Assembly (NCBI RefSeq): GCF_000150275.1 | Contig: NW_002060971.1 | Coordinates: 179,857-243,856, forward strand | Reading direction: 5' to 3' | Origin: Trichoplax adhaerens | Lineage: Eukaryota > Placozoa > Uniplacotomia > Trichoplacea > Trichoplacidae | Length of the DNA: 64,000 bases | Shown here: positions 1 through 17,759 of the stretch, one piece after another | Position numbering within the stretch: the stretch's first letter is position 1 | How the letters are laid out: the number at the start of each line of letters is the position of its first letter | Position numbers and translations under genes: made by a program | Notes under the pieces: generated by a model | Told to the model about the DNA's origin: nothing | Databases searched by the model: none | What the model saw: the letters and a program-made list of their open reading frames with translations, nothing else

Positions 1-587
1 AGCTGAACGTACTCTCTACGATGCTGTATCCATAAGCTTACCTCAAGCCCAGTTAACCTTCATTCAGCATAGGAACTATAGTAGACAGTACGCTTTTTTA
101 CTGCATATTCTACCTACCCTTTCATATTGAAATACAAACTAAATGATTTCTGTATGTAACTCACGTAAAGCTAAATTATAATTGATTTGATTGCTATCTC
201 CCCTTAATGAGTGATAAAAATTTTTTGCGGTAACTTCCTACGTATCGATTAATTTCCGACCAGTGAATCTTGAAAAATCGTAAGATAATACGTATAGCTG
301 ATACCATAAAGTCATAATAACAAAATTCAATGCTGGCCGTAGCAATCTATCGGTGCTCAATATTACGATATTTGTAATGCAATGGCCACATTGTAAGCAA
401 TAATAGAAAATCCAAGACATTGCAAAAGTTCGCTTTATTATTTGCTTTTAATGGTTGACTTAAAATTATAATTATCAAGATATACAAATGCAAAAGATTT
501 GAAACCTACTTAATAGGAAGACATATTTAGATAAGGTATTAATTTACAGAATATAATAAGATGCTATATTCGATGAATAAAAAACAC
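1..587. other. 3' flank of the crooked neck gene, no gene seen
   Basis: No exon, RNA gene or clear repeat was recognised. On the minus strand an AATAAA hexamer (TTTATT on the plus strand at 434-439) lies about 150 bases past the crooked neck stop codon and is a plausible poly(A) signal for that gene. Short open frames here show no recognisable protein. Confidence 0.6.
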
Positions 588-3500
588 TTAATTCGAGGTC
601 TGTTGCTGCATTTTCCATTTCTTTGCCATTTGGAGAAGTTTAAAGTTAGGCATATTCTCTTCGCTGTCCGGGAATATGTAGTCGTAGTATTCCTCCCAAC
701 CGCCGTCGGTCTGTAAATATGTAAAGACATTCAAAGATATATCGTATCATAATTACTCTAGAAAAAATACAATAAAAGATAAAATACCCCATCCTCATTT
801 TGTGCTTTTCGTCTCTTCTTAATTTTGCGAGGCATTAACTTTTGTACAGCATCTAACTTTTCACTTCCGTTTTGTGCCTTAGATTTATAATAGAAAATAT
901 GTTTAATCGGGTTTAAAGCCAATACTTTTGTACTTACTTAAAGGTAGAAAACTATGCATGCCTACTTACTTCGAAATCTCTCCACGACTCCAACAACATT
1001 AATCTCTCTTCTTTAGCGTCTGTCTTCCTTAAGGCATTATTTGCACGCTCATAAGTAGAACTAAGAAATTATAATCGCATGAGACCATTATCAAATCAAA
1101 ATTACAGCTAATCTACATAATTTTACTCACCGACAACGGTCAACTGCCCCATTCTCTTCAGCATTTAGTTCAAATAGAGCATAGCTAATCCAAACCTAAA
1201 TAAAACATAGTTCATTCATCCTTTGAGATGTACAAAAGACTTTCGAAATGAAATCCATCAATACCAAAGATTACCTTAACATGTTGGGTCCTTTCTAACA
1301 GTTTTTCATATAAACTCCTAGCGTTTTCGTACTCCTCTTGACCAATCTCAAAGTCTATGTAACTTTTCCACAAAACCTAGGTATATTACACCATATACAG
1401 CAATTACACTAGACAATTCTCTGCTAATTACACTCACATCTTTCAAAATAATACTAGAGTAAAATAATACCTCTGGCATATCCATTATTGGTTGATTGAT
1501 GGCTAACTCAAATATAGCTCTAGCACGCTCTACATCACCTAAAATAGTCTCAAGTTCCGCATACTACAGTATCATTATAATAAGCATCTATTAATACATA
1601 GCTACAATTATTTAATTCAGTATTAACATATAGCATAGCAAACACATAAACGAACCTTAACCCAACTTGTACAACAAGAAGGATTAAATTGTAAAAATTT
1701 CTCGTATAACTGTCGACATCTGTCAAATTCTCGTAATTGTAGCTCCAACTCAATGTAGCTTTTATATAACTTCTCTTTGGGGCATCTCCCAATAGCATTG
1801 CCCTAATTAACAAATAATTCCGTAAGAATACATTATGACCTGTAAAATTTCACTATACCCTACTCGTTACCAAAATCTTCCGGGCAGAAGTAGCGTCCTT
1901 TTGACGAATCTCGAAATTAGCCAACATTATCCATATTTTGGCAAAAGTAAACTAATAAGCGAGATACAATAAATACATATTATAAAAGGGACCATTTATG
2001 ACTTCTTACCGCCTGAAAGGACGTATTCATGATTAAAGTAATCTAAATTTGATATAGAATCTAGCATAATTACACTTAAAACATATATACTGAAAATCAG
2101 CGGCAATGTAATTTGAAGAAATGTTAGTTTAGATATATTAGCAGAACTGAAAAGAATCAACGAAATTGTAAAGCTTCATTGTTCTCACCTTCTTGTGAGG
2201 TATAAGATTTAAGCAAGCCGTGTAGACCTCTCGTGCTCGTTTTACATCCTGAAATCATTATCGCAACACTTTTAAATATTTCACTATAGTACAGTATTTT
2301 GCTAAGTACAAAGCAAAAAATATCAAACCTTAGCCACTAATTCTTCAAATAAGGCGTAATAAATCCAAAGGTATATATATCGGCGCCAATAGCGTTTTTC
2401 CTAAAAGCCGATTGCTGTCTTTAGTATCGTATGATAGCATAATCTACTTATGGTAGTAACTTAAATATTTTACTTGAATTAAAGGAACGTTAGCTATAGC
2501 CCGTTCATAGATTTCACGAATAGCTTCTTCATCTTCCTCATTTTCCATTAGTCGGACGTAATCAAACCAAACATCATAGTTATGAGGATTACTTTCAAGT
2601 TCCTAAAACGGCATTATCGTGGTATTATCATAGGTTAAATAAAACTATGCATTTACTCTATACAGCACGCTATCACATCATCTCAATAACAGATATACAA
2701 TTCTATGCAGTACAACAAGATCTCTCTCAGAAATTCGACTACTCAATAAGGTAAGGTTCAAAGTATAAACTTGTAATACTGTAGTACTAGTATTGAAGTG
2801 GAAAGTATTTTACCTCTTCATATTGACGACGACGTTTACTAGTAACCACAGTCTCTATGCCCATTCGATCCCCATGTCTTTTCTCGAACTGTGTAAAATT
2901 TTTATATAATTCTTTGGCATCTTCCTTAGGCAATGTGTCTAAGGCATACTTATAAATCATACGAGCACGTTCAAACTACGAAAGAAAAGTGTATAGAAAA
3001 TATACAATTAGTATTTCAAAATTATGCATTAATCATTCTCACTTAGCATATTAAAATACGATATACCTCTTTGCACTTTTCCTCGAGTTTAGAGAAAGCG
3101 ATAAATATAGATTCATCCATAAGTTCATCGCCATAAAAATCCATAGCGCGCTCATATACTTTCCTAGCTTCCTCTATATATTTCAGTTATATATATGTCA
3201 ATACGTATAGATCAGCAGGAGTTAAGATTAACAAGATATAAAATAACAGCATTAGACTCGTTAATGTAAATTAACCTGAGCCACCGTGTTGCTCTTCAAA
3301 TCTTGCAAATTTAATCCAATTTTTTATATCAGGATGAACGACCACAACTGTAAAAGCATTAAAATATTTATCCATAAGATCAAGTACATCTAAAAAGATC
3401 CTTATTACATTAAGAACTGACACATGATATCAATATTGTAGCATCTATGAGCAGTAGATAAGATAAGCCTAATAAAAAATAATAACGTACATCTTTCGTA

Positions 3501-4871
3501 AATATTCCTCGCCTTATCGACCTCTTTATATCTTAGTTCCATTTTAATGTACGAAAACCATGCCTACGGATAATATAAAAAACTTGATTAAAAGATTTAT
3601 CCAAATTAACGTTCCAATCGGTAGTACTGTTTACAACCTATCCACCACTATCGCGTCATGAAATGTTTGCTAGTTAAATAACCTGTTCTTCTGGTTCCCA
3701 TTTCATCCATCTTTCAAAAATTTGACGTGCAGCAGGTATGTTACCAAGCATTTCTTCCATGTACGTATATTTATACCTACAACGTTAAAATTGACCATAA
3801 GGTTAATCTTGACTATAATGGCCTGTAGCAGTAAGTCGAAAGAACTACGCGTGTATATCAAAATTAATAAATTAACGTCGTATTCTTACCAAAATTGATT
3901 AGCACGAGGTAAAATAGTGACGGCTCGATCCCAAATATTTCTGGCATGATTTATTTGACGATTCCTTTATAAAAGTGGTTGTGTAAAATGAATATTTGTA
4001 GCAATTTGTATCAATGACAATTTGATTAGTCAAGGTAGCAAAGTATAAAGTCTATACTACGTGTATGTTCAATATATTACACATACCTCATTTCCATTTC
4101 AGCATATTTCAGCCATACTGCCGTGTTACGATGGTCAACGTCAAGACCTCTTTCGTAAATAGACCTAGCCCTATTTCATTAATTATATAATATATGCATT
4201 TTAGTGTCTGGTTAGGACAGAAGAGGATATCGTTGTCATTAAGCAGGCCTAAGCAATAAAGATAGACGTTTAACCAATGGCACTGGCACACCCGTTACTA
4301 ATTTTAAAAATTTCAATATGGTATTTATTAATGTATCCGGTTGAAGGTAGAGAATATTTACCGATCAATTTCGCGCTGACTCTCTTCCCAGCTAGCATAT
4401 TTCAACCAATTCCCCATTAGCGTCCGATTCTTACGCAAGTTATCTTCGAAATCTTTCCTTTTCCTTAGCTGATAACTTCGTAATTCTTCGGGATCAGTAA
4501 TCTTTTGCTTCGGTGGCTATAATCATTACGTAAAGCATTTATAATGCAAAGAATGCATTTATGATGATGATAAAGTACTGGTGTAGTATAGCTATTTTAT
4601 CCAATTTGCTAAGATTGTACTACTAAAGTGTAGATCACTTGTTTGCAATGATGACAACACGTTCATCCAAGTGATTGAATATTGAATTGTATTCATTACA
4701 CGTTGTTAGTACTTGGCCAATGTAGCCTAGATAAAGCAACATTATTACCGGTGGAATTCCTTCTAATTGCCTTTCTTGGGCTTCACGGAGAAGTTGTTCG
4801 GCCGTAATTTGTACAGGAGCAGGCAATTTATTTTTGACCTGGGTAGCAATATGACAATTAATATAATCCAT
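588..4871 (-). CDS. CRNKL1: Crooked neck-like pre-mRNA splicing factor (HAT-repeat protein)
   Basis: Orthologue of Drosophila crooked neck / human CRNKL1 / yeast Clf1, a scaffold of the Prp19-associated spliceosome complex, acting in the nucleus. I read 20 exons on the minus strand: 4749-4871, 4362-4516, 4087-4170, 3890-3964, 3683-3776, 3491-3563, 3276-3347, 3067-3173, 2814-2975, 2474-2602, 2329-2400, 2189-2248, 1871-1951, 1656-1802, 1471-1563, 1275-1376, 1131-1195, 970-1060, 788-877 and 588-710. They sum to 1998 nt (665 aa), close to the usual size. The N-terminus has the family start [19 protein letters not shown]. About fifteen HAT repeats follow, with the W..Y...E and RAR.IYERA pattern (for example [30 protein letters not shown]). 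The C-terminus has [14 protein letters not shown], then [13 protein letters not shown] and MAKKWK. The Met at 4871 was chosen; a second in-frame Met at 4901 would add MTRWRAIIII. The gene is transcribed away from SRP54 across 1.7 kb. Identity is very sure; single splice sites are by eye. Confidence 0.96.
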
Positions 4872-5336
4872 GATGATGATGATCGCACGCCATCGAGTCA
4901 TACACCAGTAGATAGGTTATTGAATAGAGTAATTTTTCTCTTGTAATGTATCTTATATCGTAAAGACTGCTTGTTCACTTGGCTATATACTGTACTTTAC
5001 TGTAGATCGCTATCTCTATCCTTTCAATTGATTGATATAGCAAGAGTTACCTTTGCCACTTTGGGGACTGACGTCCTGACATTTCTATTTTCTGGAGCGG
5101 TTGACATTTTCAAGTTCTTCAAGTATGATATCGACACAAGCAATAAAACACTCTTTGGTAGTGTGCTCTCTACTAAGAATGTCAATCACTAAATAGGCAA
5201 AGTAAGGCAAAATCAATCAGCTTCTATCCACGATGGCAATATCAATGAGTGAAATATTGCAGTGATGTCTAACCTTTGCAATAATATTTCCAGGATGAAG
5301 AGCATCAGCGGCTAACGATCGTGGGCTCCAGACTGC

Positions 5337-5530
5337 AGTGTTGTACTCAGCTTCTACAGTGTACAGTACAGCATACTGTAGTACGACAGTACTGTACAGT
5401 ACTGTACTGTACTGTATTATGTACCGTGTACAGTGCAATATACTGTAGTACTACAGTACAGTTCAGTACGGATCCATTGGCCGGTTGCATTCCATACAGT
5501 ACAGTACTGTACAGTACAGTAATGTAGAAA
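5337..5530. repeat. Cluster of GTAC-centred self-complementary repeats
   Basis: This is a dense run of overlapping CAGTAC/GTACTG words that read the same on both strands, with perfect TACAGTACTGTA palindromes at 5395-5406 and 5500-5511. It could fold into hairpins or cruciforms, or bind a dimeric protein. A second block lies at 5738-5830 and has a further perfect copy at 5774-5785. Confidence 0.85.
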
Positions 5531-5992
5531 TAAAAAGTACTGTAGTCGACGTCTAGTGGAGGAAATAACGGTTTGTCATTGAACATAATTTATGAATAAG
5601 TTCAACGTTGTATGTCAATTTTAACTCAAGAATCTTGTTATTCAACTCTTTCATGATCGCTTAATGTATTATTTGTCTACTTTCCAAAATTTATTTTTGT
5701 TTGGATGTTAAAATTGATGGGCTAAAATATCTGAAACATACAGTACAGTATTCCAAGTTTTTACACACCGCCGTACAGTACTGTACAGTATGTACTGTAC
5801 AGTGTACACTGTACACTGTATATTGTACAACGGCAGAGTGTCGACTATGGAGGTCCAGCGAGCTAACCAGAGAAAGACTGTTGCAGTCATTTTCTAGACT
5901 GTACTGTGTACAGAAAAACTCCACTGCACCATAGAGATACAGTACAGAAGATAGAAAAAAATCGCTCTTTAAGGAGGAAAACGTTTCCTATT

Positions 5993-6059
5993 CATGGAGA
6001 CCCTAGTACCCATGAAAAGCATGGGACATGGAGACCTAGTACCCATGAAAAGCATAGGA
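5993..6059. repeat. 34-base direct tandem repeat, two copies
   Basis: Copy one is 5993-6026 and copy two 6027-6059. Each starts CATGGAGACC and contains TAGTACCCATGAAAAGCAT; they differ by a one-base indel and one substitution. The repeat lies 510-580 bases upstream of the SRP54 start codon. Confidence 0.85.
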
Positions 6060-6569
6060 CACAGTCACAAACACATGAAAAATGATGTTAAGCATGGCGA
6101 TGATTTCGTACTGTGCTTGTGACATCATTTTTGCGAACGGGTTGGCTTGCTTCTACGACGATTCAGCATACTAAGTGCAGCTGGGTAAAGGTGCTTTGGT
6201 GTACAGTATCGCCATCGACACTGTACGATACACTATACGTACCCATAACCTGATGAATGTGAGCAACACTCGAGTGCATAGAGCAAAGGCAATGTCACCT
6301 ATTTAGAGTACTACGTACTGTAGGTGACAGTCCAGCTACAGTACATCACACTCAAGACAAGTACTGTAGGGTGTACAGTACTGTACTATACGCATGAGTA
6401 CCAGTATGGTATGGTACGGTACGGTACGACACTGGTTAATCCAGTACACTGCAACCGAACCATCCCACTGTGGCGAATGCCGAAATCGCCACTAGACTCC
6501 ATTTTGTTTCTTGATTTTTCAACATCTTTTTACATCAATCTTTCCCATACATTCTACAAATAAGACACT

Positions 6570-10617
<4,048 letters not shown>

Positions 10618-13600
10618 TATTGTTATCGGACGTTGTGAAGGCAATTAACTACTTTTGACCGTAACATAGAAAGCAACATCTTAAGAATGTAAATCGCTAT
10701 TAAGCATTCGAATGAAGAAATACCACATGATGAAATTATTCAACCTTACGAAGGTTAAAGTAAATGACTAATCTTTTTGAAGTATTCTCTGGTATAATAA
10801 GCAGACGTTACGTTTACGTTATACATGTTGACAATATACTGTATCATATATTCGGTAACGATCACAACTGATATCAAGTCGTGTTATCGTTAAAAATATT
10901 AATTTGAGGTGGATAATCTGTAATGAAATTAAAAAGAGTTGTAACTATTTTCTATGTTCACACGAAATACTTTATGTATTGCTTGTGCAGTATATGGTAT
11001 TTATATAGTGTTGTGCATAATGACAAACATTTGATGGTACTGTCTCACTTTACTACTATTGATACGTCACTATGCTTTGTAACATTTGCTATTCTTGCAT
11101 TTATAACAACACAAATTTTAAAGGTATTGGATGATAATGCATATAATTTTAGGTCAAGTGCATACAAATTATTAAACTCATTCCCTCAATTTGAGTTGGG
11201 CTTGATCTATTTAATTACTACTGATAATCTCAGACATTCAATATTGTAACACAGACGCAGAAGATTGTTAAATAATATAGAGCATGACATGTTCGGCCTT
11301 ATTGTACTGAAAAAAGAACGTACCATAATAATTAGTTTTTTATCTATAAATGTATTCGTTATATATTATAATCCTGTTAAGTGGCTATAGTATATTAGAC
11401 TGCAAGTTTTTACATCATGACAAGGGTACCTTCAATAATATCTACGTATATCAGCATTCCATTCTTTCGACAGGCTTATTTCTTTTTAAAGACTACCCCA
11501 TTCAAGGTAACTTTCATAACTCTCCAATGCAATAGATATACTCTACGGAGAAAAGACTGCTAAAATACTGCCAAAAGAAGTTATTCTTCGCTGCCAAACT
11601 TTTAGGAATTACCGTAAGAGAGTTGATTTGATGAAATAAGAAGAGTTGTCGCATGAAATGTCAACTATGTTTGTATTCACCTACTATTAAAATACTACTG
11701 GTACGCTACATTTGCATAAAAGAGTGCAGAGCTCTTTGGAGTGTACAGTACTGTAGATGCAGGTGTAGTCCTTATGCCCTTATATCTTGCTAGGGAACTG
11801 CGCTTCCTGTCAATCGTATAAGGGTCCTTGTAACAATTTTTTTTTTGCAGTTTAGAAATGCAGTTCAGTAATTTAAAGCATTGAGAGCATTAAAGATCAG
11901 AGTAATAAATATAAAACACGATAAGTGCGCCACCACTAATAGCTGTAACGTTATAGCCAAATGCTTTTCGTACAGTATAACAGACCTTCTCTTCGAGGAA
12001 CTTAATTAATACTCAAATAGCATCAGAAAATCATTCTGGTACAATACAATAAAAGTATGCCATATTACACCCTAGCCAGCCCAAAATCTTGCTCGTGAGT
12101 GTCCGATATTAGGCGTTAAATCAAACTATATCTATCAACATGTATAATTTCCATACTCAATATTTTCGATGAAGGTACGCAATCAATCATCTAAAAAACG
12201 ATTCAAATAATATTGATGTAGATGGTATAGTAGCTTTAATGAATGGATATGCAAACCGAAAAGTAAGGCAATTATTACATATCTACTTAAAAGTTAAAGC
12301 TACTTATTAGTTATTGTACCATATGAGTGATTTTATAACTCTGAACTTTGTCGCCGATGCACATTCAAGTAGTATTATAATATCATTTGTATCTTCATAG
12401 CTATAAAATTTTTGCATAATAAAAGATTCAAATATATATTCGTATCAGTCCCGCATTCGAATCTTGCATATATACTACTACACAGTATTATGATTAAAAA
12501 ACGTAAATTGATATTGGATGATTAGTTATAGCTGAAGACACAATATTAAATCATCGATATTTACGAATTAAGAAAATAAAGTAATCAATAAAATCGTCTC
12601 TTTCATTCGAATTGAAATCTTAATAAATTATGAATTTGTTTATAGCAAAGTTACTGTAATACATATTCTTTAGATGGTTGATTCCAATGCAGTATTGTAG
12701 TTTTAGAAGCTGATGTTGCATTCGAAATCATGTATACCTAGTATGGTGTTATGTCAATAAAATAGATTAGAAATTTGATGATAAAATCTCGGAATATCTC
12801 GATCTGATTCGTCTACATTGTAATATGTTCACTACTATAAGATAACTAAGACATACTGATACTCTACACGAATGATTACATTTCCTGGCGCTTCATGTAT
12901 ATCTAGTAATGTCAATACACATAATTTATGCTAATGGCAGAAATATTGCTAGAAATTACGCTCTATTCAACCACAGTTTCCTAATTTTTGCTGTCTACGG
13001 ATGAATACGGTTATTTACAATATACGACAATTAATAAAATCAGTAGTATGAATACATAGCAAGAATAAAATCTTGCTAAAATACAACTCTTAATAGTTAG
13101 TTATTTCAGAACTATAATTAGGGATGCCTATGAAAGCTATCCAAAATTATCCCATTAAATCATAATCAGATTGATGGCATCGGTAAAATCGAATCTTATT
13201 CTATATTTAATTTCCTTCATTTTAGCTATCACAACTTCACTAGAAGGTGTCTATTATAATTATTTATTACGGCAGACAATATCCAATTATAAGCTGATAT
13301 GCTAATGATAACTTTATCTTGAAGGCCCTTGTTACGTTATATCATTTATATTAAGTACAATAAACCTATTACGAAGTTTCTATTTCGTAGGACTAATCAA
13401 AAATCCCTAGTTCACGTATATCGTACAAAGATCAATAAACAGAATTAGTAGATGACAGTTTTCACATTCAGTGAAGCACAAATTATATGCTAATTCACGG
13501 TTAATAACCCCATTCAAAGGATTTTCATTTATATTATGTTCTTGTATCACTTTACTAATCTTATCGCCTTTACTAGAATTAGTTTTTATCGCTTTAAAGA

Positions 13601-13879
13601 ATGATAGCGTACATGCTTTTGTTACTGTAAGATAATTTTTCTTGTTACTGACATTAATTTTGTTCCGATAGATATGATTACTTACATATACGCAGTAGAT
13701 ACAAGATATCACATCATAATTTAGCGAACTATAATATCTTTTACTGTCTAGGAATATCTTCTGAAGTTAATGATATAATTTCAATTTAAATACCTATGAT
13801 AATAATAATCATCATCATATGTATTTAAGCGGAACTTGAAATGCGTTTGGGTCAAAGCCCTTTTAAATATATGACGCCA

Positions 13880-13927
13880 GTCGCCCGACGTCTAAAATAT
13901 AAAATAAAATTTTATATTTTGGGCGAC
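13880..13927. repeat. Long perfect-stem hairpin with GC clamp
   Basis: A 12-bp AT-only stem (AAAATATAAAAT paired with ATTTTATATTTT, loop AAA) ends next to an outer pair GTCGCCC (13880-13886) and GGGCGAC (13921-13927). Only the 7 bases GACGTCT on the left side are unpaired. It is the strongest hairpin I noticed in the gene-poor stretch. It could be an end or remnant of a small mobile element, or a structured RNA; nothing identifies which. Confidence 0.7.
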
Positions 13928-16784
13928 CAGTATCGAGTTTAGGAAAGGATTTAGCCAAATATGTCTAGTTCTTGATTCGACGCAATGTAAATGTAGCTCT
14001 ACTGTAAGCCAGTAAAAAGCGAAGTATCACGAGCGAGGAAATGCACTACGGTAATGCAAGTTTTATGCTCAAATTAAGCCATAGGTCAAAGGCTCACGGT
14101 TACAACTTCGTGTGATCTATAAAATTAGGTACAGCTAGATGCAAAGCTGGTAGCTAGCTTTTTATGTTTTTTTTATTAATATGAAACTTGAATAGGCGTT
14201 GCTGGCTTTACAATTTCCGGTTGCACAATTAGATACAACTTCGTATGATTTATAAGTTGCGTATAGCTGATACTGTAGTTAGGTTCTATAATTTAATTCT
14301 GGCACGGAAGTTAAAACAGATAATGCAGGCTTAATCATACTACTTACTAGTTGTATCATTAGATATCAGTATAGAATAAGCTTAAACCACATTGATAGAA
14401 ATTTTTAATTTAAATATACGAATGGGTGCGTATAGTGCATTTCTTCAAAAATGTTATCCTTGGGCCTCTATGCATAAAATGTCTTATAGCGTACAATCCA
14501 TTATGAAACCCTTAATTCTATTAAAGCGACATGATATTTGCTATCCATACGCGTAAAATATGACATATATTTGTCTTCTATAACAGTCCTCTACGTTAGT
14601 TTAAATCTTTGGAGAGAATCAGGTATATGCTTTGTTGTTATGCAGAAAAGAACCATTCTTTATTGAGATGCTGAGATCTTTTACAGCCCTAAGGCTAAGA
14701 TAGTATTTACTTGTTGGAACGAATTATAAACAAAGCAATTCTTTGTTTAGATACATGGCTTACTCATTGAATTCTATCATGTTACGAATTCATTTTATTG
14801 ATCTACGTGCACATGCAAATTTGCTTTAATTAGCCTCCTTAGAAGATATACCCAGTAAATTGATAAAAAGCGGAGACGCATAATAAAATCATTCATGCCA
14901 GTACGCTAATATACAGTGCTCGTTTAGATTAATCACGCTAGAAATTTTGGGCAACTTTTAAGACTTGATTGATAAGTTATAATTATTATCCATGAAAAAA
15001 AGCATTCAAAAAAATCTCAACTAATGACTTCTAAAACCCCTCAGGCAGGATTCTAAATTGTTACTAATTATTTTCCGTGGTGATTGTCAAGGATTGATCT
15101 TGACTATTGAAGGCAGAAAAGTAATGCCAATGTTGTATAATTCAGTTTTGTGTAAATTATACAGTGGACAATGCTGACCACTTGATATAATTGATATGTT
15201 CCTATTTCATCAAAATGTCTGTAAACGTTTAATTTCATATATGGAAATAATTAACTGATAATTGCCGCAAATAAAACGTGGGCACCGAATCAGATATAGA
15301 TTGTATGAAAGTTTATGCTATAGTCTATACTGCCTATTTATGAACAATTTATTCGTTATGACAGTAGTTCCAACTTGTTCTCTCGGAAGTAGCTATCACA
15401 TCAGGATAGTAAAGTGGAAGTATTACACAGATGGAGCATTTCGTAAGGACCGTCTCTTCATGTGTAGCAGTATAGTAGTATATGATTGATTTATAAGACG
15501 GATATTTTACGAGACAGAAGTTTACTTTGGCCAATGAGACAAAGCAAATCAGGTTGCTGGCGTTTGTCTATCCATGATGGTATTGGTGTCTTGAATAATA
15601 TTGATAACGAAACAGCTATTAACATTAAGCGATTTCATTGATTACTAAGTGAAAAGTATCGCCAAGACAGATCATTTAGCTAAAACTAGCAGTCATTATT
15701 TTCGTCCTCAACATTAAACAGCATTGAACAGCATAAAAAGATTGCTTACTCCTATGAATACTAGTGAAAATGGCATCGATTTATTAGTCCAGACCACACT
15801 AACAATAGACCTAGAAAAAGTTTACAGTTCATAATTGCGCAATTTAATAGCCATAATGTTGTTGTCTTGTATTACATTGATACCTTACAGACAGAATCAG
15901 AAGTCAATTGACTTTTATTTGTGATATCTTTGGAAGAAATAATGCCAGTTCTGTAATTATATCGACTATAATAACAAATCCATTGACGTTGCATAGTCAC
16001 TATGACAACCTTGATTCGACTACTTCTAGTATTGCTACTCCCAAGCAATTGGAATATGAGACGATGATGGAGTTATATGGAAATAGGGAAATTGCTATAA
16101 CTGTATCAAGTCTTTTCAATGGTACAATAGCTACGTAAACAACGAGCAGTAACGCTAGATTTTATTCTATAGCGAATTAATTACTGAATGAGTGTACATA
16201 CGAAGATGAATGGTAATTTTGCAAATTTAGACTTATTAGCCTACAATAAAAGATTATTTCTCCATGGCTAGTTACCTATTCGATTTTCTATTTGGCGATA
16301 AGTTATTAGGAAATCATGTTGAAACGATGACGACCAATTGCTTTCTAATCGAAGTGTATAAGATCTTAATAGGGGAATTAATCTTGATTTCTCAAAATAT
16401 CGACGCATGTTTTAACATTACAGTAATCTAATTCCATAGAACACTAATTTGCTCTAGAAAGTGCATTCATGTCCAATTTTTGTTGGCGCGCCGCAATCAT
16501 CAAATGATTGGAGATCGAAATCAATAAACTGATTTGAGTGGTTACATTGAATTGTCCTCAATGAACTATTATCGTTTTATTGATCAATAATTATAATTTT
16601 ATCATCGCTTATGTTGTATATTGTACTATACTGTACGTCTGTACCCATCTTAGTGAATATGGACGCATAAAATAGACAAATTCGTCGATAAGTTATGCAT
16701 TGCTAACCAATTCATTAGCTCATAGTCAAAGATCTAAAGCATCTAGTCTAACCTAATGGTCATGCCGTTCAATCGTTCTTCCAC

Positions 16785-16810
16785 TCAGGTTATTCAATTC
16801 AATAACCTGA
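16785..16810. repeat. 10-bp inverted repeat with 6-base loop
   Basis: TCAGGTTATT (16785-16794) and AATAACCTGA (16801-16810) are exact reverse complements around CAATTC. No T-run follows and there is no gene next to it, so function is unknown. Confidence 0.7.
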
Positions 16811-17759
16811 TGTTGTCGATACTCGATAAGTCACTACCATTAAATTAAATTCTCCTCGATCTACTTTGATTTACTGATAGCCTCTACACATTTACGTCCT
16901 TGGGATAACGTTCTTCATCAGAATGACAGTTTTCCCTTTCGGCTATTTATTCTCTCCATCTTAATAAGAAAAATAACAATCATAATTATGACTTATTATT
17001 ATGACTTAATGAAGAATTGTTGAATTGTATTTGGTTCAAATGATTGACGATCTCATTTGTGCGTGGACTATCGTTCGACCTTGGATTGCTGTGCTATAAA
17101 TTGTATAGCAGTTTTTACATAACCTTCATTAAAATCAATTATAGAAAGCATCACTGTGGTCTCCATTTGTATGGAAAGTCAATGAATAATTTTTCTACAA
17201 TCGTCATCACTCTTGAAAATTAGCTTATGTAACCTTTGTAATAATATATCGATCTTGTTCTAGACTGTACACTGTACAGTAGACCGTAGACGAGAGAGAG
17301 AGAGCTAGCTGTTTTGGAGAAGAGAACTTTATATATTCTCGTGAATCAGTCAGGTACAAGGTAGAGAGATGGCTATACCGCTACACATTGAATATCACGG
17401 TCCATTCGATCGTGTTGGTAGGATTTATGAAAAGGTGGGATGGGATAAATTAGTGAGACTATTGTTAATGCTCCTGTCTTTCTTTGTAAAACGCTTCGTC
17501 TACTACAGTTAGTCTCTACTCCTTCCGTAGCTATGGTAGTACACAACTGCAATTTCTGGAATTGAAAGCGGTGATATAACAGCAATGCGGATGCTTTATT
17601 AAGTTAATTAGTTATACTAACCGACAGTGAAATAGGACAAACTACTGTCGTCCTTTATTGTACAGTACGATGATTGAAAGTTTTTCAAATTGACTGTATG
17701 AGCAAAGTTGATGATTTCCCTATGCTAGGTGTTGTTTAATGGCTTTGCAAACTTTCAAA

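Larger units (their letters stand above)
4872..6569. promoter_or_regulatory. Divergent intergenic region between crooked neck and SRP54
   Basis: The two start codons face away from each other, so this 1.7 kb should hold both promoters. Its striking content is non-coding. There are clusters of GTAC-centred palindromes at 5337-5530, 5738-5830 and 6150-6430, including perfect TACAGTACTGTA at 5395, 5500, 5774 and 6374. A GGTAC pentamer run lies near 6410-6430, and a two-copy direct repeat at 5993-6059. Open frames through the palindromes on both strands give low-complexity VQYCTVLY-like peptides and are artefacts of the repeats. Promoter activity is inferred only from gene orientation. Confidence 0.6.
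10618..17259. other. Gene-poor AT-rich stretch
   Basis: I found no exon with both a recognisable peptide and good splice borders in these 6.6 kb. Isolated open frames of about 75-110 codons (10923-11249 plus, 13407-13712 minus, 15908-16138 plus) have biased, AT-driven composition and no known motif. Other contents: a lone perfect TACAGTACTGTA at 11744-11755, a long hairpin at 13880-13927, a 10-bp inverted repeat at 16785-16810, and a weak 40-base duplication (near 14099 and 14230). The 3' UTR of SRP54 must occupy the first part. Unknown lineage-specific genes or non-coding RNAs cannot be excluded. Confidence 0.5.

Noticed and set aside
4872-4901. Upstream in-frame Met at 4901 for crooked neck
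   Set aside because: It would add MTRWRAIIII, unlike the family; it may be part of the 5' UTR. The Met at 4871 fits better, but neither is proven.
5217-5934. Overlapping open frames of 68-79 codons on both strands
   Set aside because: They translate the GTAC palindromes into VQYCTVLY-type low-complexity peptides on either strand and match no family.
10923-11249. 108-codon hydrophobic open frame downstream of SRP54
   Set aside because: AT-driven composition, no known motif, no splice context; long open frames are expected in such DNA. Not excluded, but unsupported.
13407-13712. 101-codon open frame on the minus strand
   Set aside because: No recognisable domain and no neighbouring exons; likely chance.
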